A stretch of DNA of 64,000 nt, from contig VZQC01001595.1 in the NCBI GenBank assembly GCA_009823505.1, positions 1,658,100 through 1,722,099 of the forward strand, in the 5' to 3' direction. A program made the position numbers and the translations under genes. Shown here piece after piece: positions 10,192-23,485 of the stretch; within the stretch, counting starts at the first letter, position 1, and every line of letters starts with the position of its first letter. The notes under the pieces are model-generated. The model saw only the letters and a list, made by a program, of their open reading frames with translations, searched no databases and was not told the origin of the DNA. The DNA comes from Rhizomys pruinosus (Eukaryota; Chordata; Mammalia; Rodentia; Spalacidae).

Positions 10192-11167
10192 GACTACAAT
10201 TCTTAAATGCAGGTACATATGCTCTGTAGATGCCACTGATTTAGGCACTCCTCAAAGACATGAGATATGGCTTTTTTACTTTTTAGCCTTCCAATGTGGA
10301 CTGAGGACTGCTGAGATACTCAGCTTGTGAACTAAGCAGCTAATGGAAATTCAGCCTTCTCAGAGGATGGACTGACATTGTTGGATTACCTCCGCAGTAT
10401 CATGGAGGCCAATGCAGGGGGATCAAGACAGGATGTGTGCTTACTAGACTTTATTTGGGGGCACAATATTTAAAGCAGAAGCACGTCAGTAAGGGTTTCC
10501 ATCTGCATAAGGTTTTTTGTAATGTAATGTCTTAATCATTGTCTACTATCAAATATTTTAGGAATATCTTTAATGTTTAGATAGTATATTAGCAGCATGC
10601 AACAATTACATCATAGGTCTTCAAGCAGAGGCAGTCTATTGCAAGGACCTTCTTTTGCTGCCAGTTATCATAGGATGTTTAAAGTTAGAAAACTGAAAAC
10701 ACTGAATTTTGTAGAAATGCACTTTGCTCAGCAATACTTGAGTTGTTGCAATATTAGATTATCCATTTGGTTGTTACAGAAAATCCTTAACTGTAATTGA
10801 TGGTTGTTGCCGCAATAGTACATTACCTGTATTTCTACCTCTAGTAACGGACTTTATGTGTTAGATTTCAATATCCTTGAGCCTGGGCAAGTGCACAAGT
10901 CTCTTTAAAAAGAAACATGGTTTACTTGCACAAAATTGAACAGATCTGAGAGATTGTTAATGCCCTTGAAGTGGTTTTTGTGGGTGTGAAACAAATGGTG
11001 AGAATTTGAATTTTTCCCTTATTATAGTATTGAAATGAAATCTACTCAATCTATCAAAAAAATCTAAATTTTCTAAATATTATCTAAACAAAAGTTTTAT
11101 TTTCCACTTTAAAAATATTGACACTGCTAACATTCTTTCACATATAAATAATTTTTTTTCCAACGTT
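10192..11167. other. Intronic single-copy sequence
   Basis: No recognised repeat or exon. Confidence 0.55.
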
Positions 11168-11174
11168 AGAAAAT

Positions 11175-11395
11175 AGCAGTTAAGAGGGCCGACCACTCTT
11201 ACAGAGGACCGGGTTCGATCCCCAGCACCCACATGGCGGCCGAGAACCATCTGAAACTCCAATTCCAGGAGAACTCTAGTTCCAGGGGAATCCGACGTCC
11301 TCTTCTGACCTCCGCGGCATTGCACGACACGGGTGCACCGACATGCGTGCAGACGGTACATTCATACACATACAGAAATAAATAAAATAAAAAAA
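11175..11395 (+). mobile_element. B3-type SINE, 5'-truncated
   Basis: Starts inside the A-box region (GCAGTTAAGAGGGCCGACC), lacking the first 16 or so bases, and is otherwise close to the young family. Flanked by AGAAAAT. Confidence 0.88.
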
Positions 11396-11495
11396 AGAAA
11401 ATGCCCCCAATTAAATTTGTGTTATATAAGTATAATTTACAATAAATATAAATGAAACAAATAAAAAATTATAAATGTGATAAAAAAAATAAATG

Positions 11496-11757
11496 GGAGG
11501 CTGGAGAGATAGCCTAGCGGTTAAGAGCACCGACTGCTCTTTCAGAGGACCCAGGTTTGATCCCCAGCACCCACATGGCGGCTAAGAACCGTCTGTAACT
11601 CCAATTCCAGGAGAACTCCAGTTCCAGGGGAATCTGAGAACCTCTTCTGACCTCTGAGGCATTGCACAACACGGGTGCACAAACCTACATGCAGACAGTA
11701 CATTCATACACATACAGAAATAAATAAAATTAAAAAAAATTTTTTAAAAATAATAAA
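11496..11757 (+). mobile_element. B3-type SINE
   Basis: GGAGGCTGGAGAGATAGCCTAG start, intact B-box region, A-rich tail. Near-match flanks AATAAATGG and AATAAACGG. Confidence 0.9.
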
Positions 11758-11759
11758 CG

Positions 11760-12484
11760 GAAGTCAAAACAAGAGAAAACAAATAAAATATGTAAATTAT
11801 AATTGGATATAAAAATAAAACTTGAAAACTAAGCCAAATAATTTAAATACTCTAAATAAATGATTAATGTAATTAGGGGCATTTTGTGTATAATGCGAGT
11901 AGTGAAGAATGTATTACTGAACATGAGAGTGGTAATCCTTACAATATATACACATAATAATCAAAGTGCCTTATCTTTAGAAAGCGCAGTATTTGTCAAA
12001 ATGAAAGCAAAGCAGCGAAAATGACAGGAATATGTTTTTCATAGTTTAGGGCATATTATAGGTATTATTTATGCATTTATATCATATAACAATGTAAAGT
12101 GGAGCTCACAAAATATTTTTGTAAATTTATAAATGTGTTTTAATTTCATGACATTTGACAACAATAAATATTAGACATTCCAAACTTTGTCCCAACACTG
12201 ATAATATAACACCTGTCTTGTGTATATATTCTATTAAGTACTTCTTTGGCAGGACATTTCTTCTCATTTACTAGTTAGTAAATGGCACAAGGAACTTAAC
12301 AAGCTGCTTGCCTGTATATTGCCACTCTGTACCATGTGTAAAATCTATATGAGATGCATTCCGCTTATCATACTTAGATGATAACAAAATGTCAAGCTGG
12401 AAAAAAAATCTGTTGTTTTCCAGAGGGAACAGGATATCAAGGGTCTCATTAATCTATCTCTTTAAGTTTTTCTTTTGCATGGTT
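11760..12484. other. AT-rich intronic sequence
   Basis: Very AT-rich, with no recognised element. Confidence 0.55.
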
Positions 12485-12721
12485 TTTTTAATATTTTAAA
12501 TATTTTTTAATTTATTTTCATATGTGTATGAATGTATTGTCTGCATGCAGGTTGGTGCACCCATGTCGTGCAATGCTGCGGAGGTCAGAAGAGGGTGTTG
12601 GATTCCTCTGGAACTGGAGTTAAGGATGGTTTTCAGCCACCATGTGGGTGCTGGGGATCGAACCCGGGTCCTCTTCAAGAGCAGTCTGTGCTCTTAACTG
12701 CTAGGCTATCTCTCCAGCCCC
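12485..12721 (-). mobile_element. B3-type SINE
   Basis: Reverse-oriented, from a T-rich tail to CTATCTCTCCAGCCCC. Flanks TCTTTTGCATG and TCTTTTGTATG look like a diverged target duplication. Confidence 0.9.
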
Positions 12722-15700
12722 TCTTTTGTATGTTTTTAATGGACCCAATTCATATTTGGCATAAAGCAAAGAGACAGATTACTCCATTATCAATCAAAAA
12801 ACATAAAATTATTTCAATATTTAAACCACTTTTTAGATTACAGTTCAAATGACACAATAGCACTGTACAACTCAAGTTATGCTTTTGTAAAGCTGAAAAG
12901 CAGATTAAATTTGAATAATTAATTTTAATGCTTCCTTTTATATGTAGTGCATTAAATTTTTACTTGCTGTGAGCTGTTAATGATAGGCTATATCCTAATT
13001 TCTAAGATTTGGAGATTATTTCAGCACAGATTACCCTTCGTATTTATGACAAGTGAATCTTTCTCAGAGTCAATAGATAATTTGTATCTATACTTTACTC
13101 ATAATTGCCTTTACCCAGGCCTTTAATGAACATTTCTTAGCAAATTATTCTCAAAGTACTTATGTATATTTTCTGGAATATATTCTTGAATTAATTTTTA
13201 AACATTTTTAGTGCAAGATGTTCTTTTGATGTCAGTGTTAAAAAGCCTGTCTTAAAGTTGAACATCACCTTGCATAGCCACAGAGTGTAGTTTTCTTTGC
13301 TCTTTGTAGCAATACATCAAGTTTTCAATTATTTAATTGTCAATTATAGTCATTTTATATGAGGCCTTGAAGTAGACATTTTTCCTGATATAAACGTACA
13401 TGTCTAAGCCTTCTTGTTTCTTAACTGTATTTTAAGACTGACAAGATATAAAGCAGCATGTAAAACACAGACTGGGATGAAAGAGCCTTGAAGAAAGATT
13501 GGGAATCCATAGCTTTTCATCAAGAATCTTCCATCTAGCTGGATGATGCTTTGGGCTGTCCACAGCAGAGAAACAAACCATTATAGCCTGTGTAATTAGA
13601 TAAATTTAGCATTTCACAGACTATGATTGATGAAGATAGAGTTCCTCCAGGATTTGTCAAGGCGAGGGATGCTTAGCCTCCTCAAAGACACAATTTCTTG
13701 CCATCATTTTTTCACTCCACTGTTTTCATGTCAGTCTCTTCAATATGGATGCCGAAGTTTGGTACATTTCAGACCAAGACTACAGCATTCAATGTTCCGT
13801 AGTTAGCAAAATGCCATTTAACTAGCTTTACAAGTAACTTTGCAATTAATACTGTTAGTAAGGAAAAATTTCCTAGAAGTCCTTAAGCAGTCCTTATTAT
13901 GTCTTGTTTTCAGGAAATTGTTCATATTCCCTGGCTTATGTGTATCACTTGAGATGAACTGACTCGAATGGACTATCTATGGCTTTGCAAATAAGTGAAG
14001 CAAATTAACCTCTCTGAAACTCAGCTCCTTTAAACCTTTCCCTTCTAGTCTAGCACTCTGCAGCGCTTATGATGCTGACACTGTTCAGATAATCCAAGTT
14101 AGTTTATGTGAAAGCAGGTACGCCAACACAATGGATTGGACAAACATATGACATCGTGATAATACATTACAAAAGATTATGTAGTAATGTATCTTCCCTG
14201 GGTATTCTAATCTCAAACATAACACAAAAGAAGGAGTATTTGCCTCAGTCATTTTAATGTGTTCCGTTGTGCCCTTCTCACTTCACTGCAGCTGCATTAT
14301 TCAAACAGTCTCAAGGAAATGAAACTGAGCAGTGGCTTATATGTTTGGGCTACTCGTCTGAAACAGGTTGTGTAAATCTGTCTCTATTAAAGCAGCATCG
14401 TACCTTAAAGCGTGTTCCCTGGATGAGCAGCTTTGGCAGCACCAGGGAAATCTGTTAGAAATGCAGGATGTCTAGCTATGTCTCCAAAAATATCTCACCC
14501 CATGATGCACTGACTCAGCATCTGTATTGAAATAAGATGTTCAGGTGATTCATCATTGCAGAGTTTTCCCCAGGCATCCCTTGTAGAATATAAGATTTCT
14601 GTTTATATCCAACAGATGTTTTGAATATAAATATTTCACCAGAATTATGCTAACATTGATTCTCTCATAAAAAGCATTTTCTGAAGCAAACTGCATGGAG
14701 CCAATTTAATCTTTAATCAATTTACTTTTCATAAAAATTGCTTCCTTCTTTCCTTCATTTTCATAATGTTATTTCAATGGATCTACTTGTCGTTAGTATA
14801 ATTTTGCACCAAAAATTCACTTCAGTGACCGCATTTTTTCATGTATTATTATAATCTGACCTAACTACAAAAGTTTTGTAGGAGGTTTTACTAAGTCAAA
14901 TTTTATGTTTTGAATTTATCACCTGTTTTGTTAAACATTTACTATCGGTCTAATAGTATATTACAAATAGAAAATTTGCTATCTTAAATTTTATCCCCAG
15001 AAAATTGTATTGTATTTTGTTGTTTCCAACAGTAATTTCCACTATTGTAATCTGCTCATCTGAAATGTTGTCTACTATGGTCTTAAATGGACAAGTCGGA
15101 CCTTGTTCACTGTCAATCAGACACTCAAATGGGAGCACACCTTGCTTCAACTCTGTAATCCTTCAAACTTAAGCTACATTATAGTAGTGTATGTTATAAA
15201 CAACAAAGGCATTATGTTAGATGATAGGATAAGCTGATTATTCTGAAGAGTCTCTATGAGTAATGATTCTGTTGCCATGAATGTTGCAAATGGCTATTTA
15301 TTTCTCACTCATCTTTATCCCTGAAACAATCATGATGAAATACATGCGTTCAAAGTGTTTGTTGAATTAGACATGGTAAACCTCCCAGCTATCCAACATG
15401 TTAGGTAGGGATTCTGAGACGTGTTAGTATTTCTCTTGGAAGTGAGTAGTTCATATTTCTCTTGGAGTTTATACCCTAATCCAAAAGTGGAAGCAGAAAT
15501 GCATTAAGTTTTTTTCTGGGACATTGTCCATTTTTAATAATTATAAGATGAAGTGGATGGAGAATCATGTAAATTTAGAGTCTGTGAAAGGATCTGAGCC
15601 AAGGGTTCAGTGAGATTCTATAGTGGTCAAATTTCAGCTGTACTGGGATTGAGTGAGAAGCGAGATGAGGAGGAGTGGGTGCTGAGCAACTGGACACAGC

Positions 15701-16680
15701 GAAATTAGTGTACAGTGTATCACACTGGTAACGAAAGGTTGAGGCTTCTGTTACCAGTGGTTGAGCAAATGGGAACTGGGGTGAATGGGGAGGAACGGTC
15801 CTGCATGTCATGCAGTGTTGGTGCCCCACAGACTGGCCCTTCTTTCATGTCTCACATCCTTCTTGAGGATTTTAGCATTATCTGAAATTGTTTGTTGATA
15901 CATTTTAAATTCTACTTTGCTTTTATGAAATAAAGACAGAATTATGCTCACTTTAAGCCAATTCCTAAACTTTTGTACTGCCACATTTCACAGGAACACA
16001 ATGTCCTAAGAATAATCCCCCATGTTCCTTCTCAAATTAATATTTTTTTTCTTGATTACTGAATTGTGAAAGAGGAAAATCAGTTCATACACTAGTGGTG
16101 GTGTAGGAATACTATTTTAACTTCCAATTCATTGGAGTTTTCTCTGCTCTGTTTCCAGTTATATGCTCACCTTCCTCCGTAGTGTCTCCTAACTGATCTG
16201 TTTTAGTGACTCTAACCTCCTAATGAATCACTCACATAGCTACCAGAGTGATAGTTCTGACATGTAATTCCAACTGTGTCACTTTTCAACTTAAAATATT
16301 TCAGGGGTTCCTAAATCTTGACTTCCAGAAAGGTAGTGACTTATAAAGAAAAAGTAGCATGATTTAGAATCAGACACACAAACTTGAATCTTGAGTCTGA
16401 CACATTTTACCCATGTCTCTGAAAAAGTTATTTATCTATCCATGAGTTTTAAAAGTTTACTTCACAATATTATTCTGAAAATCAGAAAAATTCTACATAT
16501 GTAGATAGATATATATGTACATATATGATTTATCTCTATTGAAGGACTAAGTGTAAGTGTATATATCTTTGTCTTACAATTATAGAAATAAAAATATAAA
16601 AATAAAAATACCTTAATGAAAATATTGAACTCTCACTAGACTGAGTTGATATTTATCACAAAGTATTAAGCATTGTTTGG
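12722..16680. other. Repeat-poor intronic block of about 4 kb
   Basis: No SINE or LINE recognised over nearly 4 kb, unlike the rest of the window, where a SINE occurs every 1-2 kb. No coding exon is recognised. A low density of insertions can mark constrained regulatory DNA, but this is inference only. Confidence 0.5.
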
Positions 16681-16689
16681 ATAACCTGC

Positions 16690-16840
16690 AGTGAGTGAGA
16701 GGAGTATATGTGTGTATGTGTGTGCATGTGCCGTGTACCCATATGCATGTACATGTTGCTGAGAATGGACCCCAAAGCTTTATACATTCTAGGCAAGTGC
16801 TTTACCCTAAACTGTCAGCCTTACACCTCTCCCCAAATTG
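16690..16840 (-). mobile_element. ID/B4-like SINE remnant
   Basis: A TGTGTG-rich head, then GCTGAGAATGGACCCCAAAGC...CTAGGCAAGTGCTTTACC, typical of the reverse of an ID/B4 tRNA-like part. Degraded. Confidence 0.5.
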
Positions 16841-17057
16841 CACACAACTTCTTTCATGTATTGTTTTATGAAATGGCAATATACTCCACAAAATGTGATA
16901 GTAACAAACAACAACAAGAAAGCCTTTCATTACAAATACACTAATCAAACTGTGAATTCACAAAGTTATAGGCAGGAACACCTTCATAAGCCATCTTCCA
17001 TTTCATTTACATGGGTTAGAATATTTATGGATCATCATGTAAAATCTTGGGAACAAC

Positions 17058-17111
17058 TTTTTTAAATAAATTTTTATTGATTCTTTGAGACTTTCATACA
17101 ATGTATGCTGA
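17058..17111 (-). mobile_element. Short L1 3' end fragment
   Basis: TTTTTATTGATTCTTTGAGA followed by TTTCATACAATGTATG is the reverse of a common rodent L1 3' terminus. Confidence 0.45.
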
Positions 17112-17637
17112 TGACAATATCTTTAAGTAATTTAAGCACTACTGTACTCTGAGAAAGGCAAATGAGTTTGCTAAGAATGCTTGCTATGTTCTGCTTAGAA
17201 TATAAATATATGAAGATGGCTATAAACTCAGGCAAACTTAGGTTAAGAAAAGGAAAGGAATTATAATTAGAATAACTGACCAACAGATGGGGTTCTCCAT
17301 AGCAGGAGGCCGTGTTCAAGATCATGCATTTATAGATATACAGACTATAAGCTTTGGTTAAATTGTGCCTGGATGATCCTGAAGTCCTTTGTTAAACTTA
17401 TAAATCATGGGAATTCTGGTACTCTATTCTGTGCTATTTGTATGTTTTTTTTTCTTAGTTCAGAATAGCTTTTATGTCTTATATATGTCATGTTTTATAA
17501 TTACAAATATATTTTCTCATATCTAAGAACTAGTAATAATAGTTTTTAATCTGAGTCGTCTGCAAGAGCTGCATGTATTTCTCACCCTATGCTAAACATT
17601 TTTTAATGCAGTACTTAATTAACACATGTTTTCAAAT
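17112..17637. other. Intronic single-copy sequence
   Basis: AT-rich; nothing recognised. Confidence 0.5.
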
Positions 17638-17651
17638 TGTAACTAAATATT

Positions 17652-17893
17652 TTTTTAAATTTTATTTATTTCTGTATGTGTATGAATGTACTGTCTGCAT
17701 GCAGGTCTGTGCACCCGTGTCGTGCAATGCCGCGGAGGTCAGAAGAGGGTCTCGGATTCCCCTGGAACTGGAGTTCTCCTGGAATTGGAGTTTCAGACGG
17801 TTCTCGGCCGCCATGTGGGTACTGGGGGATTGAACCCGGGTCCTCTGTAAGAGCGGTCGGCGCTCTTAACCGCTAGGCCATCTCTCCAGCCCC
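17652..17893 (-). mobile_element. B3-type SINE, young
   Basis: Reverse-oriented full-length copy. Flanks TGTAACTAAATATTTTT and TGTAACTGAATATTTTT form a near-perfect target duplication. Confidence 0.94.
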
Positions 17894-19275
17894 TGTAACT
17901 GAATATTTTTACCAAGGAAATTTACTAAATGTTAAAAATTATCTAAATAATAACATGGTAGGAGATTTTATTTTCTGGTGAAAGTATGGGTATTCTATTG
18001 ATATTGCCTTAGTTGAAAATTTTATCAATTCATTTATTATTAATAGTTGTTAAAATCTAAATAGTTGCTATCTAGAATTCACAGATACAGTACTTAATCT
18101 CCAATATAATATAGTTTGTTGAGAATTATGCAAGGTAATGAATAATACAAGTAAAAGTTGATTAAGGTCTTCAACACTATTACAGATCTATCAAGATATA
18201 AGACATCTGTAAACCAAGGAGAAGCAGTCACCAGAGTCTACCATCCTGGAAATTTGGTCTTAGCATTCTCACATTCCAGATAGTGAGGTATAAAATTTAT
18301 CTTAGATCATTCATCTATGGTACTTTTATTAGCAATTTAAACTGCTGCACCAGAAAATACCTAACAGGATTTCACAAAAGCATTCCAAGAACTTCAAGTA
18401 TTACAGAAGAATTTTAGTTGCAATTCAGATATGCTGATCATTAGCACAGAGCTCCATTGAATTTGGTTTAAATGTCCTGCAAACCACATTAAAGAGAAGC
18501 ACAAAGCAGTATATGAAAAGCATGCTTATTCTTGAAATATAGGAAAAACCATGTTTTCTTTTTCTAATGAAAGAGCTATGCAGGGAAAAATCTAGATACG
18601 AGTTCTAATTGCCTTTTCCCAATTTAAGTTAAAATAAAGTTCTAACTATAATGCATTACACACAGCTACTATTTAATTAAACCAGAAAGCTTTAAGAGTA
18701 TCACTTCTATAAGACCACTTATCATTAGAAAGTCAATTCTTATAATTCACTGGCATAACCTTTAAAATACACTTGGCCTTTTTAATCCGTCTGTATGGCA
18801 TTTCCTTAAAATCCAAACCATTAAACAGGAAAAAAAAGAGCATTCATTAAGTTTATTGTTAATGCTCATTTTAGAATTAAAATTATTTACTAAATAAGAG
18901 CTAATATTCTATTTAATAGTTGGTACTTTTGAGTAAGTAGAGATTTCTGCATGGAAGTTTGGTGCCTGTAGGTGATACAAGATAAATTAAAACTTATTCT
19001 GTAGCACTGCAACTTTAGGCAAATATAAGGACTTGAGGTTCCACATTCCTTTATACAAAATAAAATTTCCTGTTAAACTTTTAGAAATATTTGCCCTATA
19101 TATCTGAGTGACACAGATATGTGTACATAAAAGAAAATTTATAAATTTCAATAATAGTTTGTAAAGGAAACTTCTATTACCAAGCATTCTTCTGAAGCAC
19201 TCAGAAATGTTTCAATAAATAGGAAAAAAAGCATATGAACCTGACTTAGTGGCAGTGATACTTTGAGAAGAGCAA
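17894..19275. other. AT-rich intronic sequence
   Basis: About 1.4 kb without a recognised repeat, exon or RNA gene. Confidence 0.55.
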
Positions 19276-19279
19276 CATT

Positions 19280-20995
19280 TTAAAAAATATTCCTATTGGT
19301 GGCGCACGCCTTTAATCCTAGCACTTGGGAGGCAGAGGCAGGCGGATCTTTGTGAGTTCAAGGCCATCCTGGTGTACAGAACAAATTCCAGGACAGCTGG
19401 GGCTACAGGGAGAACCTGTCTCAAAAAGACAAAAAAGAAAAATTCCTATTGATGGTTTGTGTGTTTCATACATTATCTTTCAGTCCAATTTAGACACATT
19501 CTCCTCTCTCTGCCCCCTACCCCACCCTAGTTCATGCCTCTTGCCCCACATGTCTTGCATCTTTCAGTCTTTCCAAAGTTTTTCACTACAGAGTCTTGTT
19601 GTTTGGGGCAGAATTTAATTGCATCAGTCAGTGCTTTGACCCAGTCCTTGTTATTCCTTCCCCTTTGTATTGCTCCAACATATGTCTATATAGCCATCAC
19701 ATATGTATCAAAATTACGACCTCTGAGAATAAGCTGTATGTTAATTACAAAATATGTTTAGGCATTCACATTTTTCTCCTTTAATTTTATATTACTCTAA
19801 AATATGAATACATACCTTCCACCCATATATAGTAATTACAGTGTCTGGAAAGTGGCAGGTCAATTCTAGAGCCCATTAAGAGATTCACATTATAACAGCA
19901 CAGTTGCTTTCAGATAAATGGAAATATAACCATAATGTTGTTCAGCTTGCCTTTCAACTGGGGATTTGGTGTTAGCATCCACAAATGAGGGAAACCATTC
20001 ACCATTTGTTTTGATGGGATTGTTATTTCACTTAGCATAATGGTTTTGAGTTCCATCCATTTACCTACAAAGTTCATGATGTCATCTTATTTACCACTGA
20101 ATAAAGGCCATTGTGTAGATGTACCACATTTTTGTTATCAACTTGTCAGTTGAGGGGCATTTGGGTTGCTTCCACCTCTTCACTATTGTGAAGAGAGCAG
20201 CAATAAGCATAGATGTGCATGTATGTTTTTGGTAAGATGAGTCTTGTGGGTATAAACCCAGGAGTGATATGAGTCAGGTGGTAGGCTTATTTTGAGTCTT
20301 TTAAGGGTTCTCCACACTGCTTTCCATAGTGCTTGTAGGAGTTTACATTCTCACCAGCAGTGGATAAGCATTCCCCTTTCCCCATAACCTCTCCAGCATT
20401 TGGTGCCTTTTGTTTTCTTGATCTTAGCCATTCTTATCAGAGTGAGATTATAGCTGATAGTGGTTTTTAGTTTCCATTTCCTTAATTATTAACGATGTAG
20501 AACACTTTTTAAGATGTTTCTCAGCCATCTTTACTTCCTCACTAGTGAAGTCTCTGTATAGCTCTTTACTCCATCTTTTGAGTATGTCATTTGTTTTCTT
20601 CTTTTTTTTCTGAGTAGTCTATATATTCTGGATGTTAATTCTCTGTCATATGTATCACTGGTGAAAGTATCCACCCACTCTGTGGGTTTTCTCTTCACTT
20701 CCTTGATCTTTTCTTCCACTGTACAGAAGCTCTTATGTTTGATGAGGTCCTACTTGTCAACTGTTGACCTTATTTCCTATGCAGCTACTGTTTGATTTAG
20801 AAAGTCTTTTCCTATACCTATGTCTTGTAGGTTGCTGCCAACTTTCTCTTCCATCACTTTCAGGGTTTCTGGTTTCACAGTGAGATCTTTGATCCAATCA
20901 GAGTTGATTTTACAATCATTACTACTCAAACTGTTCAGAGGATCCAACCAGATTTAATTGATCTACCTTTTCTCTGCACAAAGGCTTTTGATTTT
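19280..20995 (-). mobile_element. L1 fragment (3' UTR and ORF2 C-terminus), interrupted by B1
   Basis: On the minus strand the 3' UTR (19450-19980) precedes ORF2 C-terminal text, with the frame at 20531-20719 (K-R-K-P-T-E-W, F-T-S-D-T, L-T-S-R-I-Y-R-L-L). It matches the copy at 27985-29983 along its length. At its 5' end (about 20911-20952) roughly 40 bases match ORF2 in the opposite, plus orientation, so the 5' end appears to be inverted. Disrupted and inactive. Confidence 0.85.
19299..19441 (+). mobile_element. B1 SINE inside the L1 tail
   Basis: Lacks the first few bases (starts GTGGCGCACGCC). Perfect 10-bp duplication ATTCCTATTG at 19289-19298 and 19442-19451. Confidence 0.93.
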
Positions 20996-20999
20996 ATTA

Positions 21000-21351
21000 T
21001 TTAAAGAAAAAATTCTATTAAATTACATTTTATCATAGACTGTAAGAATATATTTAAATTAGAGTGAATTGTCAACAAACAGGATATCAGGAAAGACTAA
21101 ACTACATTCCAGAATTTTCAGTAGTAGTAGCTATAGGTTACACATTTTTCTGTTCTTTTATTTCTGATTTATAATGATCTTTAATGTAGATAAAATTCCT
21201 AAGGACAGAAATCTTGTCATTTTTTCTTCACCTCTAGACCTTAGTTAGGGCTTCGAATTCCTGTAATAAATACCTTTTGACTTTTTTTTTACATAAGTAC
21301 AATACTGAGATACTGAGTTTAATTAAAATATGTGCATTTAAAACTACTCAT
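21000..21351. other. AT-rich intronic sequence
   Basis: Nothing recognised. Confidence 0.5.
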
Positions 21352-21505
21352 AGCCCAGGCATGGTGTCACATGCCTTTAATCATAGGACTCAGGAGGCAG
21401 AGGAAGGCATGTCTATGTATGATAGAGATCACACTGTTATACATAGCAAGCTCCAAGCCAACTGGGGCTACAGGAAGACCCTGCCTGAGAAGAAAAAAAT
21501 TCAAT
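21352..21505 (+). mobile_element. B1 SINE, diverged
   Basis: GCCCAGGCATGGTGTCACATGCC through GGGGCTACAGGAAGACCCTG to an A-rich tail. Confidence 0.8.
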
Positions 21506-21569
21506 AAACCCCCAAACTCAAAACCCAGAACAAAGCAAACAAATATAAAACGTAATGAAACATCTCATT

Positions 21570-22298
21570 GATGAGGAGGATTATAAGCTTTTTGGAGTCA
21601 CTGTCAATGATGACTACTTGAGCTGTTCTTTCCTGAGGAGGCTGAAGGATGATGCACAATAGCATTCACTAGTCAGGACACCTGTCTTTCTTGTGTAAGG
21701 CAAAAGAGAACACACTTGTATAATGCTTCGGGAAAAATTCAATACAGTTAGTGCTTCCTGCTAGGGAGCAAGATTCTGGATTCTCTCTGGATCAGTTTTA
21801 ATCTTTATACACTATTTCAGACAACATTCTCAAATAAGACAACAAATCAATAAGAAAGACAATTATTTCCCACACCTCAGGTACCATTGTGGAAGAGAAG
21901 GGAGAAAGATTGTAAGAGCTAGGGTTGGTCCATGAGCACAGGAAAACAAAGGCTTTCAGGGCAGTGGTGGTGTTGAGCCCAAGATCCACATAAACTCAGT
22001 CTAGGGCTCAAATTGGAGTGAGAGAAGTGGGTGCAGCCTGGCCTTAGCTTGGGAACTATTTGATAGTAATGACTCCAGGGTAAAGGAGAATATACTTTAC
22101 TTACTATCTCCAGAGAGGATGACTAGACTTCAGTGATGAACTTGTACTGAAGGACATCTGGGTACAAACTTACTGGATAGGACTCTACATGTATGGCAGA
22201 ATGTATGAGGTAGAGTGCGGGGGCATGGACAGGGGAGGGGGTCTAAATTTCATTAAGAACCTGTTGTATAAAATCTACAAAAGCTCAATAAAATTAAA
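21570..22298 (+). mobile_element. L1 3'-UTR-like remnant
   Basis: Shows the same order of blocks as the 31.7 kb copy (CCATTGTGGAAGAGAAGGG...AAGATTGTAAGAGC). It ends in a G-rich stretch, then CAATAAAATTAAAAAAATA. Family assignment is tentative. Confidence 0.5.
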
Positions 22299-22299
22299 A

Positions 22300-22514
22300 A
22301 AATATTATTATATGTGTATGAGTGTATTATTTCCTGAATGTGTTTAAGTGTAACCATGCCATGCAATGCCCACAGAGGTCAGAAAAGGAGGTTAGATCCC
22401 CTCAAACTAAAGTTACAGAGAATTGTTAGCTGTTATATGGGTGCTGGAAATCCAACCTGGGTCCTCTGCAAGAGCAGCTGATGCTCTTAACTGTTGAGCC
22501 ATCCCTCCAGCCCC
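22300..22514 (-). mobile_element. B3-type SINE, diverged
   Basis: Reverse-oriented; ends GAGCCATCCCTCCAGCCCC. It sits directly in the A-rich tail of the preceding L1 remnant. Confidence 0.88.
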
Positions 22515-23174
22515 AAAATATTTTTTCTTAATTATATTCAGTCTCTGCTTTCCATGAGTTACTATGCTTTGACAAGTAGGGAAGAGCTGACCACTGATAT
22601 GGTTAGTGAGCTCAGATGCCTCAGGCAGTTCAGGGCCCATCTGCATTTTGCTTTCAATTTTTTTTTAATCTAAGATCCAAAAATTGACTCCCCCTAACAA
22701 GCTGAAGAGTTCTTGCTTCCTTCTTTAGTTGTCCTCGAAGTCTCTTTAATGTTTCTGTCACATTATAATGGGCTTAATCTGCCAATGTTACTTAAGCATT
22801 TCCTACCTCTGCCTCTACTTTCCCCTTGACAATTCAAAGATGTCTCTCAAATACTTTCTACACATATCTGGAGTCTCCACTGAAGGACGTAGCTTATCCA
22901 GAGAATCCAATACTCCATAGGCAGTTCTCTGTTACTTGCATAAGATAGTGACTTTCCTCAAGAAGGAAGGTGAGTCTTCTTAAACACTCATAGATATGGG
23001 GTGATGGTGATGGTGACTCTCAGTGTTTTCTATTGGAAATTAAGTAGGAGTGACATGGAAAAGCCAGAATTTATTAAAAAATTCAGAGTGTATGAAATAA
23101 TCAGACTCAAATCTAGGGGCAAAAATATCATTTTTTAAAATTTTCCTTCTCTATAAAAATCTGTCTCTCTCACT

Positions 23175-23178
<4 letters not shown>
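22515..23178. other. Intronic single-copy sequence
   Basis: Nothing recognised. Confidence 0.5.

Positions 23179-23225
<47 letters not shown>
23179..23225. repeat. (TG)n microsatellite
   Basis: About 23 TG units. Confidence 0.95.
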
Positions 23226-23228
<3 letters not shown>

Positions 23229-23485
23229 GGTACATGTATAGAGGTCAGAGTATCGTCTTGGGTGTCAGCTCTCTCTTTTTCCCTTCTTTGGGACAGAGTC
23301 TTGTCAGCAGTGGCAACAAGCTAATTGGACTACAAGCTTCAGGGGATTCTCTTATATCCAGCACTGCCCCCCTCCATCTCACGGGACAGTGAGGGTGACA
23401 CATACACTTCTCATAGGTTCTGGGGATCAGAACTTGGGTCTGCATGCTTATATGTCAAGCAGTTTACAGACTGAGCCCCCTTCCT
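23222..23485 (-). mobile_element. B4-type SINE (ID + B1 composite)
   Basis: Order on the plus strand: GTACATGTATAGAGGTCAGA, then a B1-like middle (GGGACAGAGTCTTG), then GTTCTGGGGATCAGAACTTGGGTC...ACTGAGCCCCC. This is the reverse of a B4 element. The adjoining (TG)n is its usual companion. Confidence 0.75.

Noticed and set aside
14950..15150. Minus-strand frame containing N-I-S-D-E-Q-I-T, similar to the start of a discoidin domain
   Set aside because: Only eight residues match, with no flanking similarity, no Cys and no splice sites in phase. It also lies on the wrong side of the visible exons for the first domain.
19534..19784. Short plus-strand frames
   Set aside because: Antisense of the L1 3' UTR at 19450-19980.
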